Shown piece by piece: positions 5,971-8,493 of a stretch of DNA of 8,493 nt; the stretch's first letter is position 1; each line of letters starts with the position of its first letter. Origin of the DNA: Pseudomonadota bacterium. GTDB lineage: Bacteria > Pseudomonadota > Gammaproteobacteria > Burkholderiales > Burkholderiaceae. The translations under genes were made by a program, and so were the position numbers. Location of the stretch: assembly GCA_023441105.1 (NCBI GenBank), contig JAEZQX010000514.1, forward strand, positions 1 to 8,493. Direction: 5' to 3'. The notes under the pieces were generated by a model. That model did no database searches. It saw nothing but the letters and a program-made list of their open reading frames with translations, and was not told where the DNA came from.

Positions 5971-6933
5971 CTACTCGCCCAGCTGGCGCATCGCGTTGAT
6001 CAGTTCGTCGCCCGACGCCGGCGCCTCGCCGAGCGGCGGCGCGAGACCCTCGCGCGTGGCGCTGAAGCCGGTGCTGCCGTCCGGGCCCGAGACGACGCCC
6101 TGCAGCCGGTCACCCGCGGCGGTGGCAGTGACCTCCCGCACGTTACCGCGCTCGTCGGTGAACGAGAACTGCAGCTGCGTGCCCTGCAGCCGCGGGCTGC
6201 GCATGCTGGTGCGGATCGGACCGAACTCGATTCCCCCCTTCACCTCCTGGAACACCTGTTCGACGGCCAGTTGCGCGTCGGCGGCGGCTCCCCCTTCCTG
6301 CCAGCTGGCGCGCCATTTGCCGCCGACGTTGGCGGGCACGATCCACAGGAAGGCCGGACGGTGCTGCACCCACGAGGTCTCGTCCGGCCGCCAGTCGCCC
6401 ATGGTGAACTGGTGCGAGACCAGCCGCGTGCCCGGCTTCATCGCCAGCAGCGTCGGCCGCAGCTTGAGGTTCAGTTGCGGCAGGAGGTACATGGTCACCA
6501 CGTCGGCCGTGCTGAAGTCGGTGGCGAAGATGTCGGCCTGGCGGAACTGCGCCTTGTCCGAAACGCCCGCCTCGCGCGCGTTGCGCTGGGCATGCTCGAC
6601 CAGCTTGGGGTCGTACTCGAGACCCAGCCCGCGGGCATTGAACGCCTTGGCCGCCGCGATGACGATCTTGCCGTCCCCGGCGCCCAGGTCGACGACATAG
6701 TCCTTGGAGGTGACCTGAGCCAGCCGCAGCATGCGAGTCACCAGCTCGTCCGGCGTCGGTATCCAGACCACGTCCTTGCCCGCCTGGCCGCGCTTCGGCT
6801 CGTAGGCTGCGTCACCCGGCGACGCCGCATCCTGGGCCATCAGCGAGCCGCATCCCAGCAGCAGCGCCACGGCCAGCAGCGCCGGGCGCAACGAGAGGTT
6901 GAGCGGGAACGGAAATCGGCGGGTACCCATCAT
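5971..6933 (-). CDS. Exported class I SAM-dependent methyltransferase, FAM173-like, with C-terminal beta domain
   Basis: 320 residues. Start chosen at the first of two tandem ATGs (6933-6931), with GGAAG (6945-6941) seven bases upstream; the second ATG at 6930 is a possible alternative. The N-terminus is a signal peptide: basic RR at 5-6, hydrophobic 18-27, then either signal peptidase I cleavage near LMA-Q (33/34) or a lipobox-like LLGC (25-28). The methyltransferase domain (about 55-185) has IPTPDELVTRML, motif I VVDLGAGDGKIVIAAAK (80-96), GLGLEYDP (102-109), AQFRQADIFATDF (128-140), MYLLPQLNLKLRP and GTRLVSHQFTMGDW. This pattern resembles the FAM173 lysine-methyltransferase group, but the substrate here is unknown. 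Residues 195-300 look like a small beta-rich domain (WIVPANVGGKW onward), absent from plain FAM173 enzymes. An exported SAM enzyme is odd because SAM is cytoplasmic. The gene follows the udgX fusion by 46 bp on the same strand. Confidence 0.85.
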   Translation of the reverse strand: MMGTRRFPFPLNLSLRPALLAVALLLGCGSLMAQDAASPGDAAYEPKRGQAGKDVVWIPTPDELVTRMLRLAQVTSKDYVVDLGAGDGKIVIAAAKAFNARGLGLEYDPKLVEHAQRNAREAGVSDKAQFRQADIFATDFSTADVVTMYLLPQLNLKLRPTLLAMKPGTRLVSHQFTMGDWRPDETSWVQHRPAFLWIVPANVGGKWRASWQEGGAAADAQLAVEQVFQEVKGGIEFGPIRTSMRSPRLQGTQLQFSFTDERGNVREVTATAAGDRLQGVVSGPDGSTGFSATREGLAPPLGEAPASGDELINAMRQLGE

Positions 6934-6979
6934 CGTATTGCTTCCATGCGAGGTGGCGATTGCTCTGCTGGTAGCGATG

Positions 6980-8476
6980 CTAACCCGATGCGCCGGACTG
7001 GATGCGCGCCGCCAGCCGCAGGTCCTCAACCAGCTTGTCGAACGCCGCGGCCGCGGCCGGATCATCGGCCAGTCGCAACAGGTAGGAGGGATGGAAGGTC
7101 AACAGCAACGGCGGCGCGCCGTCGATGATGCGACCGCGCTCCTCGTTCATCCGCACCGGCCGGCCCAGCCGGGCGCGGGCGGCGGTGGCGCCAAGGCACA
7201 CGATCAGCGCCGGCCGGACCCGGGCGATCTCCTCCTCCAGCCACGGCATGCAGGCGAGGATCTCGGCATCCAGGGGCTTCTCGTGCAGGCGGCGCTTGCC
7301 GCGGCTCTTGAACTTGAAGTGCTTGACGGTATTGGTCAGGTAGAGGCTGCGCCGGTCCAGCCCGGCCTGCGCCAGCGCCCGGTCCAGCAGGCGTCCGGCA
7401 GGTCCGACGAAGGGCCGGCCGGCGAGATCCTCCTGATCGCCCGGCTGCTCGCCCACCAGCATGATGCGCGCATCCGCCGGTCCCTCTCCCCAGACCGTCT
7501 GCGTGGCTGGCTCCCACAGCGGACAACGGCGGCAGCCCGCCGCCCGCAACCCGACCTGTTCCAGCGTGCCCTCCGGCGCCTGCGCCAACCGACCGGCGGC
7601 AAGCTCCGCCAGCGGCGGCGGTCGCGGCCCGCAGCGCAGGAAGTCCTGCGGCTTGACGAGGGCCTGCATGGTGGCGGAGCGCTGCTGCGCAGCCTGCACC
7701 AGCGCCGGAATCACTCGCGCCTCCGGCAGGTTCTTCCAGTACTTCTGCGGCATCTCCGAAAGCATGGCGCGCACTTTCAGGCGCGCCGGATTGAAGATGC
7801 TGCGGTAGTACAGTCGCCAGGCCTCCTCGAAGGCATCCTCGGGCGGAGCTGCCGCTCGTTCGACGCCCGGCGTGAACCACACCTGCCCGTGCTCGTCCCC
7901 GTCCCAGTGCATGCAGCGGTACGGCGTCAGGATGGACCAGCGCATGCCACTGAAGCGCCGGCGGAAGAAGCCGCTGACCTGTTCCACGATGTAGTGCTCG
8001 GGCTCGAACCAGGCCACGTAGCGTGACTCGCCCGCCTCGCTGCCGCCGGCGTCATCGCCGTCCGGCACCGCGCGAAAGCGCACGAACGCCTTCATCTTGT
8101 GGATGTCGCGGCTCACCGCGCGAGACAGGGCATGGAGCTGCAGCACCTGCGGGTCGCCGTGCAACTCCAGCAGGTGGCGCTCGCCACCTGCCAGCCGCCA
8201 CAGCAGCTCGTAGAGCAAGGCCCAGCGTTCGTCATTGCGATGGCAGGCGACCAGCCGAGCCTTCTCGATGAACGCCGCCGGTACGCGGACCGGCGCCATC
8301 TCGCTGCTTGCGGCCGTGGCTGCGGCGTCCGGTTCGGGCGGCGCCGCCGGATCCGGCTGCCACCACAACTGCATCGGCGGGATGCGCCGGCTGAGGAAGC
8401 CGCGCGCCAGTCGCTGCCAGGTAGCGAAGTCCGGATGGAAGCGCACCACCTGCGAACGAGGGCTGTCGGCGGCCAT
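6980..8476 (-). CDS. UdgX-type uracil-DNA glycosylase fused to N-terminal DUF4130 domain
   Basis: 498 residues from ATG 8476. Only 17 bases upstream are visible, with no ribosome-binding site and an open frame, so the true start could lie outside the window. Residues ~10-255 match the DUF4130 (TIGR03915-like) domain: RDIHKMKAFVRF (123-134), YVAWFEPEHYIVE, RRRFSGMRWSILTP, YYRSIFNPARL and EMPQKYWKNLPE. Residues ~300-490 are a family 4-like, iron-sulfur uracil-DNA glycosylase. Four cysteines (C315, C318, C409, C427) can bind 4Fe-4S. Motif A is GEQPGDQED (342-350), followed by RPFVGPAGRLLD; motif B is HPSYLLR (462-468). The loop KRRLH (394-398) marks the UdgX subfamily. In Mycobacterium UdgX the histidine of KRRIH bonds covalently to DNA after uracil removal; H398 is the equivalent. 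Such fusions are often found beside a radical-SAM gene, which would lie beyond the right edge. The DUF4130 role is unknown. The methyltransferase gene follows it. Confidence 0.93.
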   Translation of the reverse strand: MAADSPRSQVVRFHPDFATWQRLARGFLSRRIPPMQLWWQPDPAAPPEPDAAATAASSEMAPVRVPAAFIEKARLVACHRNDERWALLYELLWRLAGGERHLLELHGDPQVLQLHALSRAVSRDIHKMKAFVRFRAVPDGDDAGGSEAGESRYVAWFEPEHYIVEQVSGFFRRRFSGMRWSILTPYRCMHWDGDEHGQVWFTPGVERAAAPPEDAFEEAWRLYYRSIFNPARLKVRAMLSEMPQKYWKNLPEARVIPALVQAAQQRSATMQALVKPQDFLRCGPRPPPLAELAAGRLAQAPEGTLEQVGLRAAGCRRCPLWEPATQTVWGEGPADARIMLVGEQPGDQEDLAGRPFVGPAGRLLDRALAQAGLDRRSLYLTNTVKHFKFKSRGKRRLHEKPLDAEILACMPWLEEEIARVRPALIVCLGATAARARLGRPVRMNEERGRIIDGAPPLLLTFHPSYLLRLADDPAAAAAFDKLVEDLRLAARIQSGASG

Positions 8477-8493
8477 GGGCTGCGGCCGCGCGC

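Noticed and set aside
6899..8026. Long plus-strand open frame antisense to the udgX fusion
   Set aside because: The minus strand encodes a complete conserved protein with catalytic motifs. The plus-strand product is low-complexity Arg/Gln-rich.

Overview
The window is about 8.5 kb of high-GC, gene-dense bacterial chromosome. Codon usage, protein families and gene order (Pseudomonas-type LigD with a Ku gene, a YceI protein, and a UdgX/DUF4130 fusion) suggest a beta- or gammaproteobacterium (Pseudomonadota). The genus cannot be named from the sequence. No RNA genes, insertion sequences, CRISPR arrays or phage genes are visible.

Layout: (1) 1-1145, plus strand: the 3' end of a polytopic membrane protein gene, then a yceI-family gene with a twin-arginine-like export signal. 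(2) 1172-1345, minus strand: a 57-residue single-span membrane protein, convergent with yceI. (3) 1346-1462: a divergent control region with a 20-bp dyad centred almost exactly between the two start codons, plus a 9-bp perfect inverted repeat in the ligD leader. (4) 1463-5949, plus strand: ligD, ku and a MerR-like HTH/TPR fusion gene that overlaps the ku stop codon. (5) 5971-8476, minus strand: a UdgX-type uracil-DNA glycosylase fused to a DUF4130 domain, followed 46 bp downstream by an exported FAM173-like SAM methyltransferase.

The core is a bacterial non-homologous end-joining operon. Ku binds broken DNA ends and recruits LigD, which trims (phosphoesterase), fills (polymerase) and seals (ligase) them. 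The overlapping third gene combines a DNA-binding fold with a protein-interaction scaffold, so it may be a regulator or accessory factor of this operon. That role is inferred from gene order only. The convergent udgX fusion adds a second DNA-repair function, so the 1.4-8.5 kb segment looks like a small repair neighbourhood. The exported methyltransferase and the YceI/membrane-protein genes have no evident link to repair.
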